Of a stretch of DNA of 23,473 bases, positions 6,400 to 15,236 are shown in pieces. The stretch is taken from contig JAQCDT010000004.1 of NCBI GenBank assembly GCA_027620575.1, positions 1 to 23,473 on the forward strand, given 5' to 3'. The stretch comes from Verrucomicrobiota bacterium (GTDB taxonomy: Bacteria; Verrucomicrobiota; Verrucomicrobiia; Opitutales; Coraliomargaritaceae). Every line of letters starts with the position of its first letter. Position 1 is the stretch's first letter. Both the position numbers and the translations under genes were made by a program. The notes under the pieces are model-generated. The model had not been told where the DNA came from. It did not search any database and saw only the letters and a list, made by a program, of their open reading frames with translations.

Positions 6400-8766
6400 A
6401 TGGTATCGAATAAAATTTTATACTTAGGCTGTGTCTGTGCGTTTTTGAGTGCAGTTATTATTGTTCTCTTTTGGGACCAATCCTTCAGTTCCTTAAATGT
6501 CAATATCTCGATGGATCGCAACGAAGCCATCGCACAAGCAGTTGAACAATCTAAATCGTTTCCTTTACTGAGTGAGCATTCAAAGCATGCGGTTATGTAT
6601 GGTTTTGATGGTGCGCTTCGTAATTATATAGAACTGAAAGAGGGCGGACGGGAGGCCTTTCAGTCGATTATCGATGAAAAAATAATTTCGCCTTATTATT
6701 GGATGGTACGAGTGTTTGAGGAAAATACGATTGCCGAAGGGACGTTTTATTATCGGCCGAATGGCGATCTTTATGGCTTTAATTTTCGGATACCGGAAAC
6801 GTATGAAGATGATTCTTTAAGTGAGGAAGCGGCTTTGGCTTTAGTCAATGAAAGGGTGAATGATTATTGGAAGGGGGATTTTCAGGCGTATGAGTTGATT
6901 GATAGTTCATTGATGAAGCAGACAAATGATCGAGTGGACCATACTTTCACTTTTGAGCATAGTAAAAAAGATATGGGTGAGGCACGGTTACGCTTAGATG
7001 TAAGGGTGACAGGAACTCAGGTCTCTAAAATCGAACCGTTTACCTTTGTTCCCGAATCGTTTATCCGAGAGTTTTCAAATATGCGTTCGAGCAATATTAC
7101 AATAACTGTAGTTGCTAGTTTTGTGATGTTAGGTTTGTATTTATTGCTGATTGGTGTGCCGGCCTTAATCATCTTAAAGCGTAAGGGATGGCTCAAGTAT
7201 TCTAAAAATGCTATGGTATTTTCGGGTATCATTGCTTTTTTTATGGTACTGTCCTCAATTAATTTTCTGCCTATTCAGTTTTTTAGCTACGATACGGCAA
7301 GTAGTCTGTCTAAATTTATCCTTCAACAATCCATATTTTGGATATCTATGGGAGTCGGGGTTTTTATTATGTGTTCGATCACCTTTGTGTTGGCGGAATC
7401 TTTGACACGCAGGGCTTTTCCTAATCACATCCGACTTTGGAAATCATGGAGTCAAGAGATAGCCAGTTCTAAGCATCTTTTAAACAATACCCTATTTTCG
7501 TATTTGATGATGCCTTGCTTGATGGCATTTGTTATTCTTTTTTACGCGATTACCCAAAAATATTTTGGATTTTGGATGCCTGCCGAAGCCAAAGTCGATC
7601 CCAATTTTTTTGCTACATTTTGTCCGTGGTTCACAGGGTTTGCCGTTTCTCTACAAGCGGGATTTGTTGAAGAAATGCTCTTTCGAGCTGTGCCCTTAAG
7701 TGTGGGAGTGCTTTTGGGCCGACGCTACAAGCGGCCAATATTAGGAGTCAGTATTGCCATGCTCGTGCAAATTCTGATTTTTGGAGCAGTTCATGCAAGT
7801 TATCCCGTGATGCCTTCTTATGCTAGGGTTGTTGAGTTGATTGTGCCCTCTTTAATCTTTGGCTTCATTTACCTACGGTTGGGAGTACTTTTTGGGGCGA
7901 TTGTTCATTATCTTTATGATGTCGCATGGATATCCATTCCAATTTTTGCTTCTTCTGGATATCTTTTTGATAAGTCAATGGTGTTCTTTGTCGCCTTCAT
8001 TCCTTTGGGCGTGGTGTTTATTCAAAGGTGTCGTGCTAAGCAATGGAATGAATTAAAGGACGAGGCGTTTAATCGATCATTTGAGCCTGAAACGAAGCCT
8101 GAATCAATAGTGGATACATCTGAGGAAGCACAACCGAAATCCGCTGCTACAGGGACTCAGTATCGTGAGAACAAGAAGCTATGGGTCATAGGGATTTTAT
8201 TGAGTATGACAGGGCTTTGGATCTTTCAAGATAATCGAATCGATATTCCAATGGACTCGATTGAGTTGAATCGAGCTGAGGCGATCACCGTGGCAGAGGC
8301 GTACTTAGAAGAAAATAATATTCAATTAAATGAAGGTTATAAAGGGTATGCTTCTTATAATGCACACAACCATTCAGATACTTTTGTTTGGCAAGAATTA
8401 GGAGAAGACGCATATAATGATTTAGTTGGTACTTATCTTTTACCACCAGGATGGAGTATTCGTTTTGTAAATTACAAGGGAAGTGTGGAGTCCAAGAATG
8501 AAGAAATCAATCTGAGGATGGATTTACAAGGTAGGGTGAACTATTTCAGTCATAAAATTCCGGAGCAAAGATCCGGTGTATCCCTATCTCAAAATGCAGC
8601 GAAAGCGATTGCCGATCGGGTGATTAAGGAGCGATTTGGTTTGGATGTCGCTATGCTCAAAATAGCAAGAGCAAGAAGTATACAACAACCGAGTCGTTTG
8701 GATTGGCAATTTGTCTATGATGAACCTCACAATTATGGATACGAGGGGATGCAATTGAGATCATAG
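6400..8766 (+). CDS. CPBP-family intramembrane metalloprotease, 5' part, cut by TAG
   Basis: The CPBP (CAAX protease/bacteriocin-processing, Abi) family are multi-pass membrane metalloproteases. From ATG 6400 this piece has about 788 residues. A first membrane helix (about residues 5-24) precedes an extracytoplasmic alpha/beta segment (about 37-225). Several membrane helices follow, then the protease core: EEMLFR (E424, E425, R429), FGAVH (F461, H465) and HYLYD (H503, D507), the expected EExxxR, FxxxH and HxxxD/N motifs, all intact. A charged linker, another helix near 8180-8225 and a second extracytoplasmic segment follow, truncated by TAG 8764-8766. The frame continues directly downstream, so this is most likely one gene with a nonsense mutation. 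The truncated piece keeps the whole catalytic core and might still work. The substrate is unknown. The frame also opens at GTG 6358, but no ribosome site favours it. Confidence 0.85.
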   Translation: MVSNKILYLGCVCAFLSAVIIVLFWDQSFSSLNVNISMDRNEAIAQAVEQSKSFPLLSEHSKHAVMYGFDGALRNYIELKEGGREAFQSIIDEKIISPYYWMVRVFEENTIAEGTFYYRPNGDLYGFNFRIPETYEDDSLSEEAALALVNERVNDYWKGDFQAYELIDSSLMKQTNDRVDHTFTFEHSKKDMGEARLRLDVRVTGTQVSKIEPFTFVPESFIREFSNMRSSNITITVVASFVMLGLYLLLIGVPALIILKRKGWLKYSKNAMVFSGIIAFFMVLSSINFLPIQFFSYDTASSLSKFILQQSIFWISMGVGVFIMCSITFVLAESLTRRAFPNHIRLWKSWSQEIASSKHLLNNTLFSYLMMPCLMAFVILFYAITQKYFGFWMPAEAKVDPNFFATFCPWFTGFAVSLQAGFVEEMLFRAVPLSVGVLLGRRYKRPILGVSIAMLVQILIFGAVHASYPVMPSYARVVELIVPSLIFGFIYLRLGVLFGAIVHYLYDVAWISIPIFASSGYLFDKSMVFFVAFIPLGVVFIQRCRAKQWNELKDEAFNRSFEPETKPESIVDTSEEAQPKSAATGTQYRENKKLWVIGILLSMTGLWIFQDNRIDIPMDSIELNRAEAITVAEAYLEENNIQLNEGYKGYASYNAHNHSDTFVWQELGEDAYNDLVGTYLLPPGWSIRFVNYKGSVESKNEEINLRMDLQGRVNYFSHKIPEQRSGVSLSQNAAKAIADRVIKERFGLDVAMLKIARARSIQQPSRLDWQFVYDEPHNYGYEGMQLRS
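8764..8766 (+). other. in-frame amber codon interrupting one long reading frame
   Basis: TAG lies in the frame of the ATG at 6400, and the same frame stays open to 9759. The residues on both sides belong to one domain. The first extracytoplasmic segment aligns without a gap across this point: DVRVTGTQVS in repeat 1 pairs with (stop)VYIAGDQIT in repeat 2, and both continue to an F(V/I)PE motif. The stop occupies the position of an Asp in repeat 1, so a GAG-to-TAG change is the simplest origin. Confidence 0.88.
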
Positions 8767-9759
8767 GTCTATATTGCTGGGGATCAAATTACCTATGCTC
8801 AACAATATGTCTTTATTCCCGAAACTTGGCAGCGAATGAATCGTGAGCGATGGGTGATTCCTAGAACCTTAAATCAAATCATAAGATTAATTGGTGGATT
8901 ATTTATCGTTATAATTTTTCTAAAAGAGGGATTTAAGCTTCTGACAATAAAAGCGTTTTCTTATACAACTTTTACGATTTTTGCCTTATTCGGTTTATTG
9001 GAAATTATTCAGTATTTAAATGATGCATCACTCTTTGCTTACTTTCCCACCGATCAACCAATTGGAAATTTGATGCTTCAAGAGATATTGTCACTTGTAT
9101 TTGGAGTTCTGATGAATTGCCTTATGCTAGGAATGTCCTTCGCTATAGTTAGGTCGTTATTGAAAGAAACGAATCAGAAACTATCTGTCTCTGGTTCGGT
9201 ACTTGGGGGTCTGTTTGCGGCAGCACTTTTCTATTTAATGACCTTACCTTTGGAAATGCTATTTCCAAATATAGGTGTCAATTATCCCGAAGCCACTTCA
9301 GGACGTTCTTATTTTCCATGGATCAACACCATAAATATTTATTCGGAAGGTTTAATTAGAATCTCTATCAACTTATTGATTATAAAGCTGATTTATAGTT
9401 TCACCAATGGATATGAAAATACCGTGAGAGCGAATGTGATCGGCTTTTTAATGTCTGCACTTTTTATCGGATTTCTTCATTTTCCTGTCTCCTTTTTGAT
9501 GGGGATTTCATTGTTTAAAGTAGCGTTTATTTCCCTAGGCACTTTCTTGATTTTAAAATTCATTATTAGAAATAACTATTTGATGGTACCGACTCTTATG
9601 CTTGGGCTTTATTATATTAATCACTGCTTAGCTAGAGGTGGTTTCTTTGGATTTGAGTCCTATCCCAATGAATCCATCATATTACTTCTCTCCATGCTGA
9701 TTGCAGGAAGTGTCATCCTGTTCTCAATGCGTTTTGTGATTGATACTGATCGAGAGTAG
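8767..9759 (+). pseudogene. 3' part of the interrupted CPBP protease gene
   Basis: This is the in-frame continuation after TAG 8764. The first ~25 codons finish the second extracytoplasmic segment (ending FIPETWQRMNRE). The rest encodes a hydrophobic domain with about seven membrane helices and no protease motifs of its own. ATG 8836 could start a separate 307-residue membrane protein, but no Shine-Dalgarno sequence is visible there and that start would drop the end of the domain, so I read it as a fragment. The downstream frame has accumulated no further stops over about 330 codons, suggesting that the interruption is recent, suppressed, or a sequencing error. The gene converges on the T2SS operon with 14 nt between the ends. 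Confidence 0.7.
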
Positions 9760-9773
9760 CCACCAAATTCTTC

Positions 9774-10379
9774 TTAACGTTTGACGGGGATGACACGTCT
9801 CCTTGGAGGAGTCGCAGTCTTTTTGTTATTTTGCTGAGTTGCTTCAGGCACTGGTGGAGCAACAGCCTCTTGGTTATTCGGAGGTGCAGCCGCACTAGCC
9901 ACATTTAATGGTGCTTCATTTGCAGTTATTATGGTGATTAACTCAGTATTGATGCCATCGGTAATAGTGACGGTATTGCTTAGTTGATTGTAATTCGTCA
10001 CACGAAAATTATCTACGGTTTCGTTTTCTGAAATCCAAAAGGATTTATTGGTCCGTTTATTAAAAATACTGAAATATTTTTTCTTATTGATGATAGCGAT
10101 GCTCTTAAATTGTAAATATTTTTGCAGAACTTGTGATTTATTAATTGTAGACTGTGGGCCAGCAGGACCTTGAGGCTGGTTGAGCGTGCTACTTTTTGAA
10201 GGGACAAATGGATTGTTGCTGATCAGGTTTGAGGGAGCCTGATTAGAAGAGGCCGGAGGTATCGGTGTAGGCACAACAGTGGAAGAATTTTGAGCCGAAA
10301 GGGGCGTGTGGATCAAAGATACACACAGCAATAGATAGGCAACTGCGATGGGTGAAACAAGTGATGACTTATGAAACAT
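9774..10379 (-). CDS. GspC/PilP-like periplasmic protein (last gene of T2SS block)
   Basis: The product is 201 residues. A signal peptide has its hydrophobic core at residues 10-24 and probable cleavage after SA29. A Pro/Ser/Asn-rich linker containing NPFVPS follows. A small compact beta domain lies at about 85-150, with the sequence YFSIFNKRTNKSFWISENE, and the tail is Pro/Ala-rich ending in basic residues. The pattern of linker plus NPF plus small beta domain recalls the homology region of GspC and PilP, which bind the secretin N0 domain. Its place 28 nt after gspD supports a secretin-partner role. It lacks the cytoplasmic start and PDZ domain of classical GspC, so I give no symbol. Confidence 0.62.
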   Translation of the reverse strand: MFHKSSLVSPIAVAYLLLCVSLIHTPLSAQNSSTVVPTPIPPASSNQAPSNLISNNPFVPSKSSTLNQPQGPAGPQSTINKSQVLQKYLQFKSIAIINKKKYFSIFNKRTNKSFWISENETVDNFRVTNYNQLSNTVTITDGINTELITIITANEAPLNVASAAAPPNNQEAVAPPVPEATQQNNKKTATPPRRRVIPVKR

Positions 10380-10407
10380 CGTTTAATCAAATAGGGGGCT
10401 TAATGAA

Positions 10408-12483
10408 TTACGGTTCTTTTTTCTTGGGACTTAAACGACTGCCTTTCATGTAAATTTCACGAATGGTTCCATCTTCTAAATAGCCTTCGATGGTGTTACC
10501 TTCTTCGTAGTTTTCTAAAATGTCCTTTGTCAGACTTTCGGATTGATTAGGATTTCGAATGATGGTTGGGCGAATAAAAATAATCAGTTCGGTTCGATTA
10601 TACGATTTCGATGTTCCACTGAGGATTTTCTTCAAAACTGGTAGTCGACCGATGAGTGGAAAATAGCTCCCTGAATCAGAAATTTCATTTTGTTGAAGTC
10701 CTGCAAGTACCGCAATTTGTCCATCGGAAACAGTTATCGTGGAGTTGGCTTCTCGTTTTCCAATTATAGGTTGATCGTTGCCATCTATACTTGTTGTTCC
10801 TGAGATACGGTCAGCACTTTGGTTAATTTCCATTTGTACACTTCCGTCCGCACCAATTAAGGGAGTGACTTCAAGTTGGATACCGATATCTCTGAATTCA
10901 ATATTGCTTCTAACATTAGTTGAATTGAGTGTAGTTTGAGAGCCAGTAACAATCGGCCTTGATTCGCTGACATTAATAACACCTTCTTCATTATGGCTAA
11001 CGACTATAGATGGCGTGGATAGGACTTTAACATCGGAATCAGATTCAGCCAGTTGTAAAATGCCTTCAAACCCAAGTTTTCCGTTATAATATGCCGAAAA
11101 AGTGTTAATTGAATTGCCGCTTCCATCATCTCCTTCAGTGCTTTTTGTTCCAATACCTGTATTTGTGAATTGAAGAGTTCCTCCTTGTGTTGCCCAATCA
11201 TCTGACTTAAAAAGCAGTGCAAATTGATCAAGTCCAGTGGCTTGATCTTCTTTAAGTCTAACTTCCGTAATAATCGCTTCGATGCGAACTTGAGGGAGTG
11301 GAATGTCGATTTTTTCAATGAGAGTTTCTAAGGTTTTTAGGTCTTGTTGGGTTCCGTAGGCGACAATGGCATTAATACGTTCATCTGCGGACAATCCGAC
11401 AAACTCTGAAAATTGAAGTGAAGCATTTGAGTTGGCGTTCGTATTGGGCGAGATTGGGTTAGCGTTTGCATTGGGTACAGGGTTAGGATTTGCCGGTGAC
11501 GGTTTTGCATTGGCTGTCTTGGCATCGTCTTCACGGCTTTTTCTTTGTCCTGTAATGATTTCATCAATGATTTTCACCACGTCTTTAGCTTTGGCTTGTT
11601 TGAGTGGAAAAACTTCGCTGGCAGTTAGGGGGGCGGCATCGATATCGATATTGTCGATAACGGATTGAATGAGTGCTAAGTTAGCTGGATGTGTGACAAG
11701 TATGAGTTGGTTGGTACGTTCATCGATAGTGATGTTAGTGTTACCTTGTAAGTAACTTTTTAGTGAACCATCAATGAGAGAGCGAAGCTGACTTTCCATG
11801 TCTTTAGCTTGAACAAATTCGAGTTTAATAAATTCAACGCTTTCACGAATGGCTTGGGGTTGGTCATTTTCCTTAAGGATTGTTTCTGTGCGTTGTAAAT
11901 TCACTAATGCATCTGTGATCAGGAGCGCATTGGATTTAGGATAAAGTGTAATATTGTGATTTGGGGATAAAAAAGGAATGATTAGGCTCGTAGTGGTTTG
12001 ATCAGCAACAAGGTAGTTGAGCTTAAATAGCTTTGCGTAAATTTGCTGACTCGATGGTAAATATTTTGTTGAGCCATGAATCATAGTAGGGACTTGAGTA
12101 CTTGGATTTGAAGCGGGTACGGCTTTAAGGAAACGTCCACCCATATCCGTCAACATAATGCCGTTCAGGGAAAGTAAACTTTCTAAAGCGAGAATCGCTT
12201 CGGGTTTTTTAATAGGCCCTCGTGAATTGAAATTAATTTTGGTTACAGGCAAGTCTTGACGGCGAAGAATAATCTTGTCCGTGAGCTGCTCGAGTAAATC
12301 GATGACTTGTATGGCGGTTTCATCTGTGAGGACCAACAAATCAATCACGACTTCAGGATCTTCCACGGTAGGCTCAATCGGCAAAATAGGATTTAGGTTA
12401 TCTTGTGCAGATGTATGTGTAATAAGGCCTAAAAAAAGTATGCTTAGGGCTAAGAAAGAAGCGATAAACGAGGCAATTTTCAT
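10408..12483 (-). CDS. gspD: type II secretion system secretin GspD
   Basis: GspD forms the outer-membrane channel of the T2SS. The product is 691 residues with a signal peptide ending TSAQ (residues 24-27). An N0-like domain spans about 45-122. N1 (about 147-208), N2 (about 216-283) and N3 (about 288-394) follow; N3 is split by an Asn/Pro/Ala-rich insertion at about 316-356. The secretin domain is about 396-643, with VLSTPSIVVSHNEEGVINV at 487-505, the IQLEVTPLI strand near 535 and the final signature GLQQNEISDSGSYFPLIGRLPVLKKI at roughly 595-620. There is a short charged tail. Length and domain order are normal. Genes for GspC-like and GspM proteins lie immediately on either side, so it belongs to the same transcript. 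Confidence 0.95.
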   Translation of the reverse strand: MKIASFIASFLALSILFLGLITHTSAQDNLNPILPIEPTVEDPEVVIDLLVLTDETAIQVIDLLEQLTDKIILRRQDLPVTKINFNSRGPIKKPEAILALESLLSLNGIMLTDMGGRFLKAVPASNPSTQVPTMIHGSTKYLPSSQQIYAKLFKLNYLVADQTTTSLIIPFLSPNHNITLYPKSNALLITDALVNLQRTETILKENDQPQAIRESVEFIKLEFVQAKDMESQLRSLIDGSLKSYLQGNTNITIDERTNQLILVTHPANLALIQSVIDNIDIDAAPLTASEVFPLKQAKAKDVVKIIDEIITGQRKSREDDAKTANAKPSPANPNPVPNANANPISPNTNANSNASLQFSEFVGLSADERINAIVAYGTQQDLKTLETLIEKIDIPLPQVRIEAIITEVRLKEDQATGLDQFALLFKSDDWATQGGTLQFTNTGIGTKSTEGDDGSGNSINTFSAYYNGKLGFEGILQLAESDSDVKVLSTPSIVVSHNEEGVINVSESRPIVTGSQTTLNSTNVRSNIEFRDIGIQLEVTPLIGADGSVQMEINQSADRISGTTSIDGNDQPIIGKREANSTITVSDGQIAVLAGLQQNEISDSGSYFPLIGRLPVLKKILSGTSKSYNRTELIIFIRPTIIRNPNQSESLTKDILENYEEGNTIEGYLEDGTIREIYMKGSRLSPKKKEP

Positions 12484-12500
12484 AATAGTTTAGTTGTGTA

Positions 12501-13049
12501 CTAAATACTTTGTTGGTTGAGGTCAAAGGAGTTTATTTCAAAACGAATATTCATTTCTTCAGGTCTTCTTTGATTTTTGGTGATGCGAATGGATTTTGGC
12601 GCGATATAGGGAGAGAAGGTTTTTAGGCGACTATTGAGATTAATGAATTCTTGCACAGTGACATTCTTGAGACGAAGTCGCATTGTATGGTCGTTGAAGA
12701 TTTCACTAGTTCGTGTTTGTACCGGATCTATGTCCGTTTTGCCTTCGAGTTGAATTTCACGAATCAGAGCGTCGACTTGACCGGAGAGTTGTGCCGCAGA
12801 AAAGGTCTTACTGGGTTCTACTTTTTCTAGGGCTATGGCTAATGCTTCCTCGTATTGTGCCTCACGATCGAGCCATTGTTGCTGGGTCATGAGTTCAATA
12901 GAGGTGGATTGTCTTTGATTGTTCCAAGTGGCAAATTTGCCCAAAAAGCCTTGGGACCAAATGACAAAAAGCACGAGAATGAATCCTTGTAGAAGGAATT
13001 TTTCTCTAAGGCTTCTTTGCTGGTAAATCTTAACGACTGTTTGAATCAT
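12501..13049 (-). CDS. gspM: type II secretion system protein GspM-like
   Basis: The product is 182 residues. A short cytoplasmic N-terminus is followed by one membrane helix (about 18-34), a coiled-coil-like stretch and a small C-terminal ferredoxin-like region (about 110-178). This is the topology of GspM, which pairs with GspL in the inner-membrane assembly platform. Sequence identity to GspM families is low by nature, so the call rests on topology and on its place between gspL and gspD. Only 2 nt separate its ATG from the gspL stop, indicating translational coupling. Confidence 0.75.
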   Translation of the reverse strand: MIQTVVKIYQQRSLREKFLLQGFILVLFVIWSQGFLGKFATWNNQRQSTSIELMTQQQWLDREAQYEEALAIALEKVEPSKTFSAAQLSGQVDALIREIQLEGKTDIDPVQTRTSEIFNDHTMRLRLKNVTVQEFINLNSRLKTFSPYIAPKSIRITKNQRRPEEMNIRFEINSFDLNQQSI

Positions 13050-13051
13050 GA

Positions 13052-14071
13052 TTAAAGTGAGGATGTATTGGACTGAAAATACATTTTTAGGGTGAATGTG
13101 GTTTTACCGCCACGCGTAATGTATTTTGGGTCTTCAAGGACGTTGAAGCTTTTGGATTGATTGAGTTGTGTTACATATCGATTCAGTTCATTAACACTGC
13201 CTACAGTACCTTTAATAGTGACCTCGTTTTCGTTAGTGATGTCCACATTATCATAGACAATATTGGAACTAATCTCTGTGCGAATCTGGTTGGCTGCTTC
13301 CAATAGGACGATCGGGCGCAGTTCATTCTTGGAAATTTGATCTAATTTATTGATGAGTGTATGTTGGTCTTCAATTAGTCGAACAGTCGGAGCTTGAGAT
13401 TCAATCTTCGAGGCGTATTGGGTCAGCCATAGATTGGCCCCTGCTAAAACTAACTCAGACAGGAGAATAAAGGCGATAAAGTATAAACTGAATTTTAAAC
13501 TTTTATTGATGAACGCTAATCGTGAGCGATTTTTTTGTGCTTGGTCTTTAAAAGTTTCTGAGCGGATGTCTGCAGACCATAAAACGGGAAGTGCTAAGTT
13601 AATTGCAGTGGATGATTCTGAGTAGGCTTCATCGGAGCCGCCTTGAGTGATACTGACTTGAAAATCTTTTTCTAAATGAAGTGATTGGTTTCCAGTATCG
13701 GCCAAAGAGTCCAACTTACTCAGGTCGTGTAGGTCGCTTATTTGAATGGCTTGGACTGCTAATTGAGGAATGAATTGTGGTAAGACCCAAGTATAGTCTT
13801 CGAGTGAATCATAACCTTCATTAGCCAACCGTGATTTCAAACTGGCGTAAAGAATACTTTGATTGGAATTAGGCGGTGTGTAATAACCCCAAAGTAATTG
13901 GTCTATGGGTAAGGGAGAGAGTGATTCTAATTGTAGTTCAAAGAATCGATAGACTTCTTTGTTGGAAATTGAATGTGCCTCTTCATTTTCAAAAGAAATA
14001 AACTCGATAAAAAAATACTGACTAGGAATCAGGCAAATAGAATTCTCAGATATGGCAGGGGATTTCTCCAA
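13052..14071 (-). CDS. gspL: type II secretion system protein GspL-like
   Basis: The product is 339 residues from TTG 14071. An actin-like N-terminal half has a segment resembling the GspL/PilM motif (ELQLESLSPLPIDQLLWGYY, residues 45-64). One membrane helix (about 193-215) and a periplasmic domain follow, whose last ~80 residues have the GspL/PilN ferredoxin-like pattern. GspL recruits the ATPase GspE to the membrane and contacts GspM. The start is uncertain: the frame is open upstream through the gspK end to about 14177 with no ATG, GTG or TTG before 14071, so either TTG is used or the start is another rare codon. No Shine-Dalgarno sequence is visible. Confidence 0.8.
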   Translation of the reverse strand: MEKSPAISENSICLIPSQYFFIEFISFENEEAHSISNKEVYRFFELQLESLSPLPIDQLLWGYYTPPNSNQSILYASLKSRLANEGYDSLEDYTWVLPQFIPQLAVQAIQISDLHDLSKLDSLADTGNQSLHLEKDFQVSITQGGSDEAYSESSTAINLALPVLWSADIRSETFKDQAQKNRSRLAFINKSLKFSLYFIAFILLSELVLAGANLWLTQYASKIESQAPTVRLIEDQHTLINKLDQISKNELRPIVLLEAANQIRTEISSNIVYDNVDITNENEVTIKGTVGSVNELNRYVTQLNQSKSFNVLEDPKYITRGGKTTFTLKMYFQSNTSSL

Positions 14072-14130
14072 TTCTGTATTCGCAAGTTCGGGCTCTAGTT
14101 CTTGAGTTTTGATAGTACTATTGAAGTGGA

Positions 14131-15219
14131 TTATAGTAAAATGTCTAGATTTGATTGCGAATAGTTCGAAGTGCTATTGGTATCTATTATTTGGTTTTCA
14201 CTGAGTTTCAAGAGCTTAAATGGGAAGTTGAGTTTTAATTGCTCTTCAAGGGTTCCTTCCTTGATCATCGCGTTGTCTTCGCTAACCGCTCTCCCAGGGA
14301 GGTTACTTGCCCCGCTATTTTCGGAAAAGTTTTTCTCAACAAGTGCATTGATAGTGAACGGTACGTCTCCTCGTTTTAGGGTGATTTGAATGAGAAGAAT
14401 GTCCGTGCTTGTGGTAAGCAACTCGCTATTCAGACTTTCAGGCAGTCGAGTAAGGTAGGGTTTATCTTCGAATTCAAATAAGGCTTTCGCATCCCAACTT
14501 GTATTAAGAAGTAAGTAATCGAGAACGATGGGTGTTGCTGCGTTTACGTTGACGGGTTGATTGTGTAGGGTAGTGACCATCGATTGAAGACGATAAAAAA
14601 GCTCGTTGGGCTGGCCAGATTCATCAAAAAACTCTTGGTTCCAGGTTTGAATGAGCTTCAACTCATCTAGAGATTCAATAGGGCGATTTGCCGATTTATA
14701 AGGAGGGTCGAGCGATTCATAGTCTTCGGATTCGGCTCCATTGAGTGTGCGGCTTTCGTCCGCATCAATCCAATCAGTCCATGCATCTTTCAATTCTTGA
14801 GTGGTGGAAAAGTCGAAGCCTAGGCCCTCTTCGAGTAAATCACTCATTTGCGCATCACTCAGTGCATTGATCGGTATCTTGCCTGTTGGGTCTTGTATGC
14901 TAATGTTGATTTCCCAGTCCTTGTTTTGGGGAAATTCAAAATATTCAAGAGGATTTTGCCAGCCTTGCTCATAGTGATAAATATTTCCATCATCAATAGT
15001 CGCAATTTCGTGTATAACAGCGAGGGTAATCTCCAAAGTATTATAGGCAAGGGCTCGAAAATCGGTCGGTTGTTTGAAGAGTGCTTGGTATTCTAAATCT
15101 TTGACCGAGTCATCTATGAATTTGGTGGTGAGGAATGCGAGTAGAGCAATGATGGCAAGAACAGCAATGAGGACGCTGCCCTTTTGACCTACTTTATCTT
15201 CTTTAGTTCGCATACGCAT
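14131..15219 (-). CDS. gspK: type II secretion minor pseudopilin GspK
   Basis: The product is 362 residues. A short basic leader ends at Gly14, followed by SVLIAVLAIIALLAFLTTKF, a pseudopilin helix. As usual in GspK, the Glu5 of other pseudopilins is missing. A large globular domain follows, with DPTGKIPINALSD (109-121), DADESRTLNGAE and NVNAATPIVLDYLL, typical of GspK (the NxNxA motif of its SAM-like region). GspK caps the pseudopilus tip together with GspI and GspJ. It is preceded by gspJ with a 17-nt gap, and a weak AGAAG ribosome site precedes ATG 15219; a second ATG lies two codons in. Confidence 0.93.
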   Translation of the reverse strand: MRMRTKEDKVGQKGSVLIAVLAIIALLAFLTTKFIDDSVKDLEYQALFKQPTDFRALAYNTLEITLAVIHEIATIDDGNIYHYEQGWQNPLEYFEFPQNKDWEINISIQDPTGKIPINALSDAQMSDLLEEGLGFDFSTTQELKDAWTDWIDADESRTLNGAESEDYESLDPPYKSANRPIESLDELKLIQTWNQEFFDESGQPNELFYRLQSMVTTLHNQPVNVNAATPIVLDYLLLNTSWDAKALFEFEDKPYLTRLPESLNSELLTTSTDILLIQITLKRGDVPFTINALVEKNFSENSGASNLPGRAVSEDNAMIKEGTLEEQLKLNFPFKLLKLSENQIIDTNSTSNYSQSNLDILL

Positions 15220-15236
15220 TTGTTATGGCTTCTTTT

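Noticed and set aside
8764..8766. Programmed readthrough or pyrrolysine insertion at TAG
   Set aside because: No downstream hairpin or known recoding context was seen, and an Asp at this place in the internal repeat makes a simple nonsense change more likely. Left as an alternative only.
8836..9759. Independent 307-residue membrane protein gene
   Set aside because: It is in frame with the upstream protease, has no ribosome site, and starting at 8836 would cut off residues needed to finish the preceding domain. Treated as the 3' fragment.
11416..11538. DNA tandem repeat or CRISPR-like array in the Asn-rich linker
   Set aside because: The repetition is a loose hexanucleotide-scale similarity from coding Asn-Ala/Asn-Pro, without spacers or exact repeat units.
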